A stretch of 21,652 bases of DNA from an uncultured Amaricoccus sp. (GCF_937891315.1 NZ_CALAGI010000062.1:1-21652), one strand, 5' to 3'; counted from the first letter of the stretch, positions 1-9,717 are shown. Translations and numbers: made by a program. The notes: generated by a model from the letters alone, not told the origin.

Positions 1-2
1 CT

Positions 3-578
3 CACGTCGTCTCCAAGGCACTGGATCCGGTGGTGAGCGACCGCGGCCTCGCGGTCTTGCCGACCTGCACGTTCGAGACCTGCCCACCGCTGGATCTGAT
101 CTGCGTCCCGGGGGGTGCCGGCGTCGTGGAGACCCTCGCCGACGGCGAAACGATCGGCTTCATCCGCCGGCAGGGCTGCCGCGCGACCTATGTCACCTCC
201 GTTTGCATGGGAGCTTTCCTCCTCGGGGCAGCGGGGCTGCTGAACGGACGTCGCGCCACCACGCACTGGGCCTACGTCGATCTCCTGCCCTTGGTCGGCG
301 CCAGTCACCAGAAGGCGCGGGTCGTGCGCGACGGCAACGTCATCACTGCCGGCGGCGTCACCTCGGGGATCGATTTCGCATTCTTCGTCGTCGCGGAACT
401 CGCCGGACCGGAGGTCGCTCGCGCCATCCAACTCGGGATAGAGTACGATCCCGCGCCGCCGTTCGACAGCGGTCACCCCGACAAGGCATCGGCGGAAGCC
501 ACGTCATTGATGCTCCGTCGCAACGAGGCGGCCCGCGCCGGCGTGAGGCGAGGACTTGAGAGGTGGACCTCGATCTGA
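3..578 (+). CDS. DJ-1/PfpI family protein, isonitrile hydratase-like (5' end outside window)
   Basis: The reading frame is open from the window edge, so the true start lies to the left; the visible part is 191 residues. It has the DJ-1/PfpI fold hallmarks: a VPGGAGV turn, the nucleophile elbow with its cysteine in SVCMGAF, then LLGAAGLLNGRRATTHW, and a GGGVTSGIDFAF segment. The tail AIQLGIEYDPAPPFDSG is the ending I know from isonitrile hydratase (InhA)-like members, which hydrate isonitriles to N-substituted formamides. Other members are cysteine hydrolases or AraC-type regulators; no helix-turn-helix follows here, so it is a stand-alone enzyme-type protein. It converges on bhcR with a 22-bp gap and is unlikely to share its function. 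Family confidence is high; the substrate is inferred. Confidence 0.85.
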   Translation, partial: HVVSKALDPVVSDRGLAVLPTCTFETCPPLDLICVPGGAGVVETLADGETIGFIRRQGCRATYVTSVCMGAFLLGAAGLLNGRRATTHWAYVDLLPLVGASHQKARVVRDGNVITAGGVTSGIDFAFFVVAELAGPEVARAIQLGIEYDPAPPFDSGHPDKASAEATSLMLRRNEAARAGVRRGLERWTSI

Positions 579-600
579 CCCGCGCACGCCTTCCCGGCCC

Positions 601-1422
601 CTACCCCGCCCGTCCCCCGATCGCCTCGGTGATCCGGTCGGCCGCCGCCCGCACCCGCGTCCCGAAGCCCCGGCCCCGCTCCCGATCCATCCGCACCACC
701 GGCCCGGAGATCGACACCCCCGCCACCGCCTCGCGGAACTCGTTGAAGATCGGGGCCGCGATGCACCGCATCCCCTCGGTTCGCTCCTCGTCGTCGACCG
801 CCCAGCCCCGCGCCCGGATCTCCGCCATCTCCGCCGCCAGCCGTGTCGTGTCGGTGATCGTCCGCGCCGTGAACGCGGCCAGGCCCTGCTCGCGGACGAT
901 CCGCGCCACCGCCGCCGCCGGCAGGTAGGCGAGCAAGGCCTTCCCGATTCCGCTCGCATGGATCGGCCCCCGCGTGCCCGGCCGGAAGAACGCCCGGATC
1001 GGCTCGTGCGTCTCCACCTGGCTCAGGAACACCACCTGCCCCCCGTCCGCGATCGCGAGGTTCGCCGTCTCGCCCGTCTCCGCCATCAGCGCCCGCATCA
1101 CCACCCGCGCCTGTTCCACCAGGCTCGTCCGCCCGAGGAACGCGCTCCCGATGCGGAACGCCGCCTGCCCGACGAACCACAGCTGCGTCGCCGGCTGCAC
1201 CTCGACCATCCCCCGCGCCTCGAGCGTCGAGAGCACCCGGTAGACCGTCGCCGGCGCCTGCCCCGACGCCTCGGCGAGCTCGGTCAGGCTCATCCCCTCG
1301 CCCTCGGCCAGTACCTCGAGGATGCCGATCGCCCGGTCGAGCGCCTGCACCGTCGTCTGCTCCGGCTTCGCATTGAACGCCTTCGGCCGTCCCCGCGTCC
1401 GCTTTTCCGCCGCCTCGCTCAC
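601..1422 (-). CDS. bhcR: IclR-family regulator of the beta-hydroxyaspartate cycle, BhcR
   Basis: A 273-residue IclR-type regulator. An N-terminal winged helix-turn-helix (about residues 25-85, with LTELAEASGQAPATVYRVLSTL as recognition region) is followed by the IclR effector domain (about 100-270), including IHASGIGKALLAYLP and the GWAVDDEERTEGMRCIAAPIF strand set. It diverges from bhcA across 267 bp, which is the arrangement described for BhcR in Paracoccus denitrificans, where the protein controls the bhc operon in response to glyoxylate. The assignment rests on this context plus family; the same protein elsewhere would only be called IclR. The ATG at 1422 begins MSEAAEKRTRGRPKAF, an Arg/Lys-rich lead-in that fits this family. 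Codon use matches the neighbours. Confidence 0.88.
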   Translation of the reverse strand: MSEAAEKRTRGRPKAFNAKPEQTTVQALDRAIGILEVLAEGEGMSLTELAEASGQAPATVYRVLSTLEARGMVEVQPATQLWFVGQAAFRIGSAFLGRTSLVEQARVVMRALMAETGETANLAIADGGQVVFLSQVETHEPIRAFFRPGTRGPIHASGIGKALLAYLPAAAVARIVREQGLAAFTARTITDTTRLAAEMAEIRARGWAVDDEERTEGMRCIAAPIFNEFREAVAGVSISGPVVRMDRERGRGFGTRVRAAADRITEAIGGRAG

Positions 1423-1592
1423 CCCGCCCTCCCGATCACCACCAACACCCGCCCGCAGGTCCTGCTCCGCCGCCGCGCCGCAGCTGCAGACGATGCCATC
1501 GCCACCGTCGACTTTCCCACCGCGATCGGTCCGATCAGCGCAAGTTTCAACCCCGCCCCCCTGAAAAACGAAACAGCGTGCGATTCCATTAA

Positions 1593-1664
1593 GTTGAATA
1601 ATTAACGCCAGACATGAAAAAACATTTCAAAAAAATTGGCGATTCGCCACCCTCCTGCTAGACC
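1593..1664 (+). promoter_or_regulatory. Putative bhcA promoter and operator region
   Basis: The 267-bp gap between bhcR and bhcA turns AT-rich near its right side. TTGGCG (1636-1641) and TAGACC (1659-1664) are 17 bp apart and form a reasonable -35/-10 pair for bhcA. A perfect dyad TGGCGA-T-TCGCCA (1637-1649) covers the -35 box. Just upstream is TGAAA-N5-TTTCA (1615-1629), resembling the A/T-rich half-sites bound by IclR proteins, and an imperfect palindrome GTTGAATAATTAAC (1593-1606). These are the best candidates for BhcR binding. The sites are seen directly; their role is inference. Confidence 0.5.
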
Positions 1665-1689
1665 TTCGCCACAAGCGGAGGAAACGCCC

Positions 1690-2877
1690 ATGTCCAGCCA
1701 GAACCCGGTCTTCATCCCCGGCCCGACCAACATCCCCGAGCGGCTGCGTCACGCCTGCAACCAGCCGACGATCGACCATCGTTCGGCGAGCTTCGCCGCG
1801 ATCTTCGCGCCGCTCTTCCCCGGGGTGAAGAAGGTCCTGAAGACGGAAAAGGGCGAGGTCATCCTCTTCCCCGCCACCGGCACCGCCGGCTGGGAAGCCG
1901 CCATCTCCAACACCCTGTCGCCCGGCGACAAGGTCCTCGCCTGCCGGCACGGCATGTTCTCCCACAAGTGGATCGACATGTGCCAGCGCCACGGCCTCGA
2001 CGTCCACCAGCTCACCGCGCCGTGGGGCGCCGGCGCCCCCGCCGCCGAGTTCCAGGCCGCGCTCGAAGCCGACAAGGGCCACGCGATCAAGGCCGTCCTC
2101 GTCACCCACAACGAGACCGCGACCGGCGTCCGCTCCGACGTCGCCGCCGTCCGCCGCGCGATGGACGCCGCGAAGCACCCCGCCCTCCTCCTCGTCGATG
2201 GCGTCTCCTCCATCGGCTCGATGGACTTCCGCATGGACGAGTGGGGCATCGACGTCGCCGTCACCGGCAGCCAGAAGGGCTTCATGCTCCCCGCCGGCCT
2301 CGCCATCGTCGGCGTCAGCCCGAAGGCGCTGGCGGCGATGGAAACCGCCAAGCTCCCGCGCTGCTTCCTCGACTTCCGCGACATGCTCACCCTCAACCCC
2401 AAGGGCGGCTTCCCCTACACGCCCCCCGTCCAGCTTCTCTTCGGCCTCGGCGAGTCGCTGAAGATGATCGAGGAGGAGGGCCTCGAGAACGTCTTCGCCC
2501 GCCACCACCGCCTCGCCGAGGGCGTCCGCCGCGCCGTCGCCGCATGGGGCTTCTCGCTCTGCGCCAAATCGCCGGACCTCTACTCCGAGACGGTCAGCGC
2601 CGTCATGATGCCGGAGGGCTTCGATGGCACGAAGCTCGTCGTCCACGCCGCGGACAAGTACGGCGTCGCCTTCGGCGTCGGCCTTGGCGACGTCGCCGGC
2701 AAGCTCTTCCGCATCGGCCACCTCGGCTCCTTGACCGACGTCATGGCCCTCTCCGGCATCGCCTGCGCCGAAATGGCGATGGCCGACCTCGGCCTCTCCA
2801 TCCGCCTCGGCTCTGGCGTCGCCGCCGCTCAGGACTACTATCGGGGCACCGTCCCCGCGATGCAGAAGGCCGCCTGA
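1690..2877 (+). CDS. bhcA: Aspartate-glyoxylate aminotransferase, BhcA
   Basis: A 395-residue class V, PLP-dependent aminotransferase. It transfers the amino group of L-aspartate to glyoxylate, giving glycine and oxaloacetate, the first step of the beta-hydroxyaspartate cycle. It opens with FIPGPTNIPERL, typical of the serine-glyoxylate aminotransferase group, has FPATGTAGWEAAISN around the cofactor phosphate, VDGVSSIGSMDF holding the PLP-ring aspartate, and TGSQKGFMLPAG with the Schiff-base lysine at residue 196. The start at ATG 1690 is chosen because GGAGG lies at 1677-1681, 8 nt upstream; an upstream in-frame start at 1636 falls in the promoter. First gene of bhcABC. Without the neighbours it would be annotated serine-glyoxylate or alanine-glyoxylate aminotransferase; the four-gene context decides. 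Confidence 0.93.
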   Translation: MSSQNPVFIPGPTNIPERLRHACNQPTIDHRSASFAAIFAPLFPGVKKVLKTEKGEVILFPATGTAGWEAAISNTLSPGDKVLACRHGMFSHKWIDMCQRHGLDVHQLTAPWGAGAPAAEFQAALEADKGHAIKAVLVTHNETATGVRSDVAAVRRAMDAAKHPALLLVDGVSSIGSMDFRMDEWGIDVAVTGSQKGFMLPAGLAIVGVSPKALAAMETAKLPRCFLDFRDMLTLNPKGGFPYTPPVQLLFGLGESLKMIEEEGLENVFARHHRLAEGVRRAVAAWGFSLCAKSPDLYSETVSAVMMPEGFDGTKLVVHAADKYGVAFGVGLGDVAGKLFRIGHLGSLTDVMALSGIACAEMAMADLGLSIRLGSGVAAAQDYYRGTVPAMQKAA

Positions 2878-2879
2878 CC

Positions 2880-3854
2880 ATGAATGTCGCCGCCGCCGAG
2901 GATCTCTATATTCCTACCTACGACGACGTGCTGGCCGCGCACGAGCGCATCCGGCCCTGGATCCACAAGACCCCGATCCTGACCTCGCGCTTCATCAACG
3001 AACTCGCCGGCTGCGAGATGTTCTTCAAGTGCGAGAACCTGCAGAAGGCCGGCGCCTTCAAGGTGCGCGGCGCCTCCAACGCGGTCTTCGGCCTATCGGA
3101 GGAGAAGGCGAAGAAGGGCGTCGCCACCCATTCCTCCGGCAACCACGCCCTCTCGCTCTCCTACGCCGCCGGCCGCCGCGGCATCCCCTGCCACGTCGTC
3201 ATGCCCCGCACCGCACCGCAGGCGAAGAAGGACGCCGTCCGCGGCTACGGCGGCATCATCACCGAGTGCGAGCCCTCGACCTCCTCCCGCGAGGAGACTT
3301 TCGCGAAAGTGCAGGCCGAGACGGGCGCCGATTTCGTCCACCCCTACAATGACGAGCGCGTCATCGCCGGGCAGGGGACCTGCGCCAAGGAGATCGTCGA
3401 GGAACTCGGCCCCCTCGACGCCATCGTCGCCCCCATCGGCGGCGGCGGCATGATTTCCGGCACCTGCCTCACCCTCTCCAACATCGCGCCGCGGACGAAG
3501 ATCTACGCCGCCGAGCCGGAGCAGGCCGACGACGCCTACCAGTCGCTCAAGCAGGGCCGGATCATCGCCTACGACGCGCCGAAGACCGTGGCCGACGGCC
3601 TCCTCGTGCCGCTCAAGGAGCGCACGTGGCATTTCGTCAGCCGCTACGTGACGGACGTCCTCCTCGCCTCCGACGAGGAGATCATCGAGGCGATGAAGCT
3701 GATCTGGAAGCGGATGAAGATCGTGATGGAGCCGTCCAGCGCCGTGCCGCTCGCCACCATCCTGAAGAACCGAGACATCTTCGCCGGCCAGCGCGTCGGC
3801 GTCGTCATCACCGGCGGCAATGTCGATCTCGACAAGCTGCCCTGGAACAATTGA
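2880..3854 (+). CDS. bhcB: Beta-hydroxyaspartate dehydratase, BhcB
   Basis: A 324-residue fold-type II PLP enzyme of the serine/threonine dehydratase family. In the cycle it dehydrates (2R,3S)-beta-hydroxyaspartate to iminosuccinate. KAGAFKVRGASNA contains the PLP lysine (Lys61), THSSGNHALSLSYAA is the conserved SSGNHAxA-type segment, and IGGGGMISG (about 183-191) is the glycine loop that holds the cofactor phosphate. The length is that of a catalytic domain without a regulatory ACT domain. Its ATG lies 2 nt after the bhcA stop codon, with AGAAGG as ribosome site inside the bhcA end, so the two are probably translationally coupled. General annotation would be threonine dehydratase or serine racemase; the cluster makes BhcB by far the best call. 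Confidence 0.93.
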   Translation: MNVAAAEDLYIPTYDDVLAAHERIRPWIHKTPILTSRFINELAGCEMFFKCENLQKAGAFKVRGASNAVFGLSEEKAKKGVATHSSGNHALSLSYAAGRRGIPCHVVMPRTAPQAKKDAVRGYGGIITECEPSTSSREETFAKVQAETGADFVHPYNDERVIAGQGTCAKEIVEELGPLDAIVAPIGGGGMISGTCLTLSNIAPRTKIYAAEPEQADDAYQSLKQGRIIAYDAPKTVADGLLVPLKERTWHFVSRYVTDVLLASDEEIIEAMKLIWKRMKIVMEPSSAVPLATILKNRDIFAGQRVGVVITGGNVDLDKLPWNN

Positions 3855-3864
3855 GGGGAACGCC

Positions 3865-5028
3865 ATGACCAAGCACGACAGCATCGAAGGCCTCGAGGTC
3901 GGCTACGACATCCCGGCCGCCATCGGCATGGACGAGAGCGAGATCCAGACCCCCTGCCTGATCCTCGACCTCGACGCGCTGGAGCGCAACGTGAAGAAGA
4001 TGGGCGACTATGCCAGGGCGCACGGGATGCGCCACCGCAGCCACGGCAAGATGCACAAGTCCGTCGATGTGCAGAAGCTGCAGGAATCGCTCGGCGGCGC
4101 CGTCGGCGTCTGCTGCCAGAAGGTCTCCGAGGCGGAAGTCTTCGCCCGCGGCGGCATCAAGGACATTCTCGTCTCGAATCAGGTCCGCGACCCCGCCAAG
4201 ATCGACCGCCTCGCCCGCCTGCCGAAATATGGCGCCCGCATCCTCGTCTGCGTCGATGACGTCGCGAACGTCGCTGACCTCTCGGCCGCCGCCCAGAAGC
4301 ACGGCACCAGTCTCGAATGTTTCGTCGAGATCGACTGCGGCGCCGGCCGCTGCGGCGTGAAGACCACCGAGGCCGTCGTCGAGATCGCCAGGGCCATCGA
4401 CGCCGCCCCGGGCCTGAAATTCACCGGCATCCAGGCCTATCAGGGCGCCATGCAGCATCTCGACAGCTATGAGGCGCGCAAGGAAAAGCTCGACGCCGCC
4501 ATCGCGCAGGTGAAGGACGCCGTGGACGCCCTGACCGCCATCGGGCTCAAGCCCGAACTCGTCTCCGGCGGTGGCACCGGCAGCTACTATTTCGAGAGCG
4601 GCTCGGGCGTCTACAACGAGCTCCAGTGCGGCAGTTACGCCTTCATGGACGCCGACTACGGCCGCATCCATGACAAGGATGGCAAGCGCATCGATCAGGG
4701 GGAATGGGAGAACGCGCTCTTCATCCTGACCAGCGTCATGTCCCACGCGAAGTCCAACCTCGCCGTGGTAGACGCCGGCCTCAAGGCGCAGTCGGTGGAC
4801 TCAGGGCTTCCCTTCGTCTTCGGCCGCGCGGACGTCAAATACGTCAAATGCTCCGACGAGCACGGCGTTGTCGACGACCCGGACGGCGTCCTGAAGATCA
4901 ACGAGAAGCTCCGCCTCGTCCCCGGCCACTGCGACCCGACCTGCAACGTCCACGACTGGTATGTCGGCGTGCGAGGCGGCAAGGTCGAGACCCTCTGGCC
5001 CGTCTCGGCCCGCGGCAAGGCCTATTGA
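3865..5028 (+). CDS. bhcC: Beta-hydroxyaspartate aldolase, BhcC
   Basis: A 387-residue fold-type III PLP enzyme related to D-threonine aldolase. It joins glycine and glyoxylate into (2R,3S)-beta-hydroxyaspartate, the carbon-carbon bond-forming step. TPCLILDLDALERNV begins the alanine-racemase-like barrel; RHRSHGKMHKS carries the PLP lysine (Lys62), where relatives have RPHxKTHK. GAGRCGV and SGGGTGSY are the phosphate-contacting loops. The C-terminal PGHCDPTCN supplies the His/Cys ligands that bind the divalent metal in D-threonine aldolases. It starts 10 nt after bhcB, preceded by GAGGGGAA, a good ribosome site. It would otherwise be called D-threonine aldolase or D-3-hydroxyaspartate aldolase. 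Confidence 0.93.
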   Translation: MTKHDSIEGLEVGYDIPAAIGMDESEIQTPCLILDLDALERNVKKMGDYARAHGMRHRSHGKMHKSVDVQKLQESLGGAVGVCCQKVSEAEVFARGGIKDILVSNQVRDPAKIDRLARLPKYGARILVCVDDVANVADLSAAAQKHGTSLECFVEIDCGAGRCGVKTTEAVVEIARAIDAAPGLKFTGIQAYQGAMQHLDSYEARKEKLDAAIAQVKDAVDALTAIGLKPELVSGGGTGSYYFESGSGVYNELQCGSYAFMDADYGRIHDKDGKRIDQGEWENALFILTSVMSHAKSNLAVVDAGLKAQSVDSGLPFVFGRADVKYVKCSDEHGVVDDPDGVLKINEKLRLVPGHCDPTCNVHDWYVGVRGGKVETLWPVSARGKAY

Positions 5029-5033
5029 CGAAG

Positions 5034-5054
5034 GGGTGGGTAAATCACCCACCC
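5034..5054. repeat. GGGTGGG-type hairpin after bhcC
   Basis: Inverted repeat GGGTGGGT / ACCCACCC with loop AAATC, starting 5 nt after the bhcC stop codon. There is no T-run after it. A near-identical element occurs at 12560-12580 behind the I78 lipoprotein gene. Short hairpins with this sequence between genes look like a dispersed intergenic repeat; it may also stop or protect the bhcABC transcript. Confidence 0.55.
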
Positions 5055-5130
5055 TACCCCCGCGCGCCCGGCCCGCCCGCCGGGCGCAACCCCCAGGCTT
5101 TCATACGGCCTTGAAACCTGGAGAGCAGTC

Positions 5131-5156
5131 GTTTTTCCGCCAACAGGCGGAAAAAC
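5131..5156. other. Perfect 11-bp hairpin in the bhcC-bhcD gap
   Basis: GTTTTTCCGCC and GGCGGAAAAAC pair perfectly around an AACA tetraloop. The T-run is on the 5' side and the A-run on the 3' side, so neither strand has the stem-then-U layout of a standard intrinsic terminator. It could be an mRNA stability or processing element between bhcC and bhcD. Structure is seen; function unknown. Confidence 0.5.
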
Positions 5157-5231
5157 CAGCAAAGAAACAATGCGCGCACCTGCGCGCTCTCCTTCGCGGC
5201 AACGGCCGCGTCCCCCGCCTGCCGAATGTGG

Positions 5232-5260
5232 TTGCCGCACGGTTAACGCCGAAAGATAAA
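5232..5260 (+). promoter_or_regulatory. Possible internal promoter for bhcD
   Basis: TTGCCG (5232-5237) and GATAAA (5255-5260) are spaced by 17 bp and lie about 80 bp before bhcD, in a locally A-rich stretch (5250-5285). Each box matches 4 of 6 consensus bases. With the two hairpins upstream, bhcD may be transcribed partly on its own. Weak evidence. Confidence 0.3.
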
Positions 5261-5338
5261 CCTAGAGAAATCAACGAACTAACCTTCCGCGCACGCGTGC
5301 GCAGAAGGCCCGCCGCACGCCCCGAGGAGCCTCGCGCC

Positions 5339-6310
5339 ATGATCGTCGTCCCCGAAGCCGCCTGCCCGTCGCTCCTCTCCCTCGACGATGCCTTCGCCCC
5401 GGTCGAGGCGGTCTTCGCCGCGATGACCCGCGGCGACGCGACGAACTTCCCCGTCGTCCGCGAGGCCCTCGGCGGCGCTGAGGAAGCCCTCTACGGCTTC
5501 AAGGGCGGTTACGACCGCGCCGGCGCCACCCTCGGCCTCAAGGCCGGCGGCTACTGGCCCCACAACCTCGCCCGCCGACAGCTCACCAACCACCAGTCGA
5601 CAGTCTTCCTTTTCGACCCCGAGACCGGTCGCCCGACGGCGATGGTCGGGGGCAACTACCTGACCGCCGCCCGCACCGCCGCCGCCTCCGCGGTCTCGAT
5701 CAAGCATCTCGCGCGGCCCGATGCGCGCGTCCTCGGCATGGTCGGCGCCGGCCACCAGGCGGCGTTCCAGCTCCGCGCCGCCCTCCGCCAGCGCCCGTTC
5801 GAGCGCGTCGTCGGCTGGAACCGCGACCCCGACCGGCTCTCGCGCCTCGCCGAGGTCGCGGCCGAAGCCGGCCTCCCCTTCGAGGCGGTCTCCCTCGACC
5901 GCCTCGGCGCCGAGGCCGACGTCATCGTCACCATCGCCTCGTCCTTCGCCCCGATTCTCGCCGCCGCGCAGGTCAGGCCCGGCACCCACCTCGCCTGCAT
6001 GGGTACCGACACGAAAGGCAAGCAGGAGGTCGATTCCACCCTCCTCGCCCGCGCCACCGTCTTCACCGACGAGATCGCCCAGTCCGTCACCATCGGCGAG
6101 GCCCAGCACGCCGTCGCCGCCGGCCTGATCCGCGCCGCCGACATCACCCCCCTCGGCGCCGTCATCAACGGCACCCACCCCGGCCGCGCCTCGCCGGACC
6201 AGATCACCCTCTTCGACGGCACCGGCGTCGGCCTCCAGGACCTCGCCGTCGCCGCCCGCGTCGTCGCGCTCGCGAAGGCGGCGGGCCTGGCCGCCGAGGT
6301 CGCCTTCTGA
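5339..6310 (+). CDS. bhcD: Iminosuccinate reductase, BhcD
   Basis: A 323-residue member of the ornithine cyclodeaminase / mu-crystallin family. It reduces iminosuccinate with NAD(P)H to L-aspartate, which regenerates the amino donor for BhcA and closes the cycle. Visible features are GYWPHNLARRQLTNHQSTVFLFD (substrate side), the Rossmann turn LGMVGAGHQAAFQ (about 137-149), VIVTIASSFAPIL, and ACMGTDTKGKQEVD, the usual G-x-D-x-x-x-K-x-E segment of the family. ATG 5339 is preferred because GAGGAG lies at 5324-5329; the upstream in-frame extension overlaps bhcC and the hairpins. Unlike the tight bhcABC spacing, a 310-bp gap precedes it. Confidence 0.92.
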   Translation: MIVVPEAACPSLLSLDDAFAPVEAVFAAMTRGDATNFPVVREALGGAEEALYGFKGGYDRAGATLGLKAGGYWPHNLARRQLTNHQSTVFLFDPETGRPTAMVGGNYLTAARTAAASAVSIKHLARPDARVLGMVGAGHQAAFQLRAALRQRPFERVVGWNRDPDRLSRLAEVAAEAGLPFEAVSLDRLGAEADVIVTIASSFAPILAAAQVRPGTHLACMGTDTKGKQEVDSTLLARATVFTDEIAQSVTIGEAQHAVAAGLIRAADITPLGAVINGTHPGRASPDQITLFDGTGVGLQDLAVAARVVALAKAAGLAAEVAF

Positions 6311-6524
6311 TTCCCGGCCTCCGATCGTCCGGACCATCGTAGCGCTTGCCCGGATCGCCCCGGGGGGCCCTATGCGAAAGAAAGTTGCGACGGCGTGGTG
6401 TCAGGGGGACGATCTGGCATGGGCAAAGCGCGCGGAGGATAGTAGGATCGCTCCGCTCGCCCGACAGCTCGCTCACCCCGCGCCGGTTCGGGCCCAGAAA
6501 ACGAACGTGGAGTGGGAGACGCCA

Positions 6525-8468
<1,944 letters not shown>

Positions 8469-8538
8469 TCGTTTCGGCCGGCCGATAAGGCGGCCAGGAC
8501 GATCAGGAGGGACCGAGCGGGTCCCGCGTTCACGCGTT

Positions 8539-8565
8539 CGCCTCCAACCCGGTTGGTTGGGGGCG
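8539..8565 (+). other. 11-bp hairpin downstream of acs
   Basis: CGCCTCCAACC pairs with GGTTGGGGGCG (one G-T wobble) around a CGGTT loop. A smaller hairpin, GGGACC/GGTCCC, lies at 8509-8525. They form part of the structured region after acs; neither is followed by a T-run. Confidence 0.4.
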
Positions 8566-8755
8566 AGCCGCGCTCCCTGCGAGCGACAGCGCCGCGGCCG
8601 GCCGAACTGGCCGGGCTTGGCGGCGGAATCACTCCTCCACGCCGTGAGGTGACCTGGTTGCCTTCATCCAGGGCGATCGACGGACAGGGGTCCTTCTGGC
8701 CGAGCCGGAGGCGCCGGCCGCTGCGATCCGAATGAAGCGACAAAAGACGCAAGAG

Positions 8756-8788
8756 CGATGGCCCGCCGGGACTCCCGGCGGGCCATCG
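8756..8788 (+). terminator. Strong hairpin, probable transcription terminator
   Basis: A perfect 15-bp stem, CGATGGCCCGCCGGG / CCCGGCGGGCCATCG, with a three-base ACT loop. On the plus strand it is preceded by CAAAAGACGCAAGAG and followed by TCATTC, the weak tail common to intrinsic terminators in GC-rich alphaproteobacteria. It would end any transcript reading through from acs or from the structured region before it. Confidence 0.65.
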
Positions 8789-9237
8789 TCATTCAGGGCG
8801 GGGCATACTCGCGGCTGGCGTTGTTCGAAGCGGCCAGATGCTCCGCGCCCGGGTGTCCGGGCGACCTGACCAGTCGCGAAATTGGGCGGCATTTCGGCGT
8901 CCTGCGAGTGGGTCCGATTTTTTTGTATGATTGTTCCTACTTTTTGCCTGCAATCGACGTCATTCAGAGCAGATGCCCCGAGAATTTGCACGAATCAGCG
9001 GCATTCTGGTCGTATTCCACTCGAATGCGTCTCCCTCATGCACGTGATGCGTGTATTTTGGTTGCTTTTTTCGCAAAACGTGTTAACTGATCGTTAAGCA
9101 AAATAATATCTTTGTACTTCACATGGTCTCTCAGAGTTCCAATGTGGAGTTAACCGAGTATCAACAGTGTAGATAAGGCACATGGAGAGACTCTACGCTA
9201 GCTTCGGTGTGTGGTGTTGGCATGAAGGAAGTCAAGA

Positions 9238-9717
9238 TTGGGTTGGAAAGTAGACGTTGAATTCAAGACGAGCTCTGTACATGGCATGGGAGTATTTGCT
9301 CGCCGTACAATTAAGGCGGGAACCCGGATTTGGCAGTACGACAGTTCGATGCAGGTTTGCGACTCGAAAACGTTGCCAAAACTTCCGGCGCACGAGATCA
9401 CGTACGCCCTTCATGCCGGCTACCTGCATGAGCCATCGGGAAAGTTTCTGTACTATACTGATGGAATGCAGTTCCTGAATCACGGCGGCGGTGAAAAAGC
9501 GAATGTGGGGCTCAACTACTGGCCCAATCGGCTCCGCGATGACCATCTCATCGCCCTGAGAGACATTCATCCAGGCGAGGAGCTTCGCGAGGATTACACC
9601 TTCTGTTTGGAAGGCGGCCTCGGGCCAGACCACTGGATGCGCCCGCTGTACTTGCGATACTGCCCTTCGCACTATGATTTTCTTCTCGGGCTGGAGCGGC
9701 CGATGGTGGCGGCGTAA
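9238..9717 (+). CDS. Small SET-domain protein (putative protein-lysine methyltransferase)
   Basis: A 159-residue protein that is almost only a SET domain, the S-adenosylmethionine-dependent lysine methyltransferase fold. Motifs: HGMGVFARRTIKAGTRIW (15-32; the G-x-G strand), QFLNHGGGEKANV (78-90) in place of the usual NHSCxPN, and GEELREDYTF (113-122) with the catalytic tyrosine Tyr120. No zinc or targeting domain follows. The TTG start at 9238 is chosen because AAGGAAG sits 6 nt before it and an in-frame TGA at 9223-9225 excludes any earlier start; the next in-frame ATG would cut the G-x-G strand. Base composition and codon use are clearly less GC-rich than the neighbours, suggesting transfer. 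Target protein unknown. Confidence 0.82.
   Translation: MGWKVDVEFKTSSVHGMGVFARRTIKAGTRIWQYDSSMQVCDSKTLPKLPAHEITYALHAGYLHEPSGKFLYYTDGMQFLNHGGGEKANVGLNYWPNRLRDDHLIALRDIHPGEELREDYTFCLEGGLGPDHWMRPLYLRYCPSHYDFLLGLERPMVAA

Larger units (their letters stand above)
8469..9237. other. 769-bp stretch without a convincing gene; GC-rich hairpin part, then AT-richer part
   Basis: From 8469 to about 8800 the DNA is GC-rich and holds four inverted repeats (8509-8525, 8539-8565, 8598-8614, 8756-8788). From about 8900 to 9237 the base composition drops sharply, with T-runs (8928-8935, 9065-9071) and TAATAT at 9104-9109. Short open frames on both strands here have no start context or recognisable protein features. 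The left part may be a structured 3' region of acs or a small RNA; the right part is probably the upstream region of the SET gene. Confidence 0.5.

Noticed and set aside
6311..6524. A terminator or promoter in the bhcD-acs gap
   Set aside because: There is a short GCCCCGGGGGGC palindrome near 6357-6368 and TTGCGA at 6385-6390, but no paired -10 box or T-tail, so nothing is called.
8758..9090. 110-codon open frame right of acs
   Set aside because: Its start lies inside the 15-bp terminator stem, it crosses the composition break near 8900, and it has no family features.
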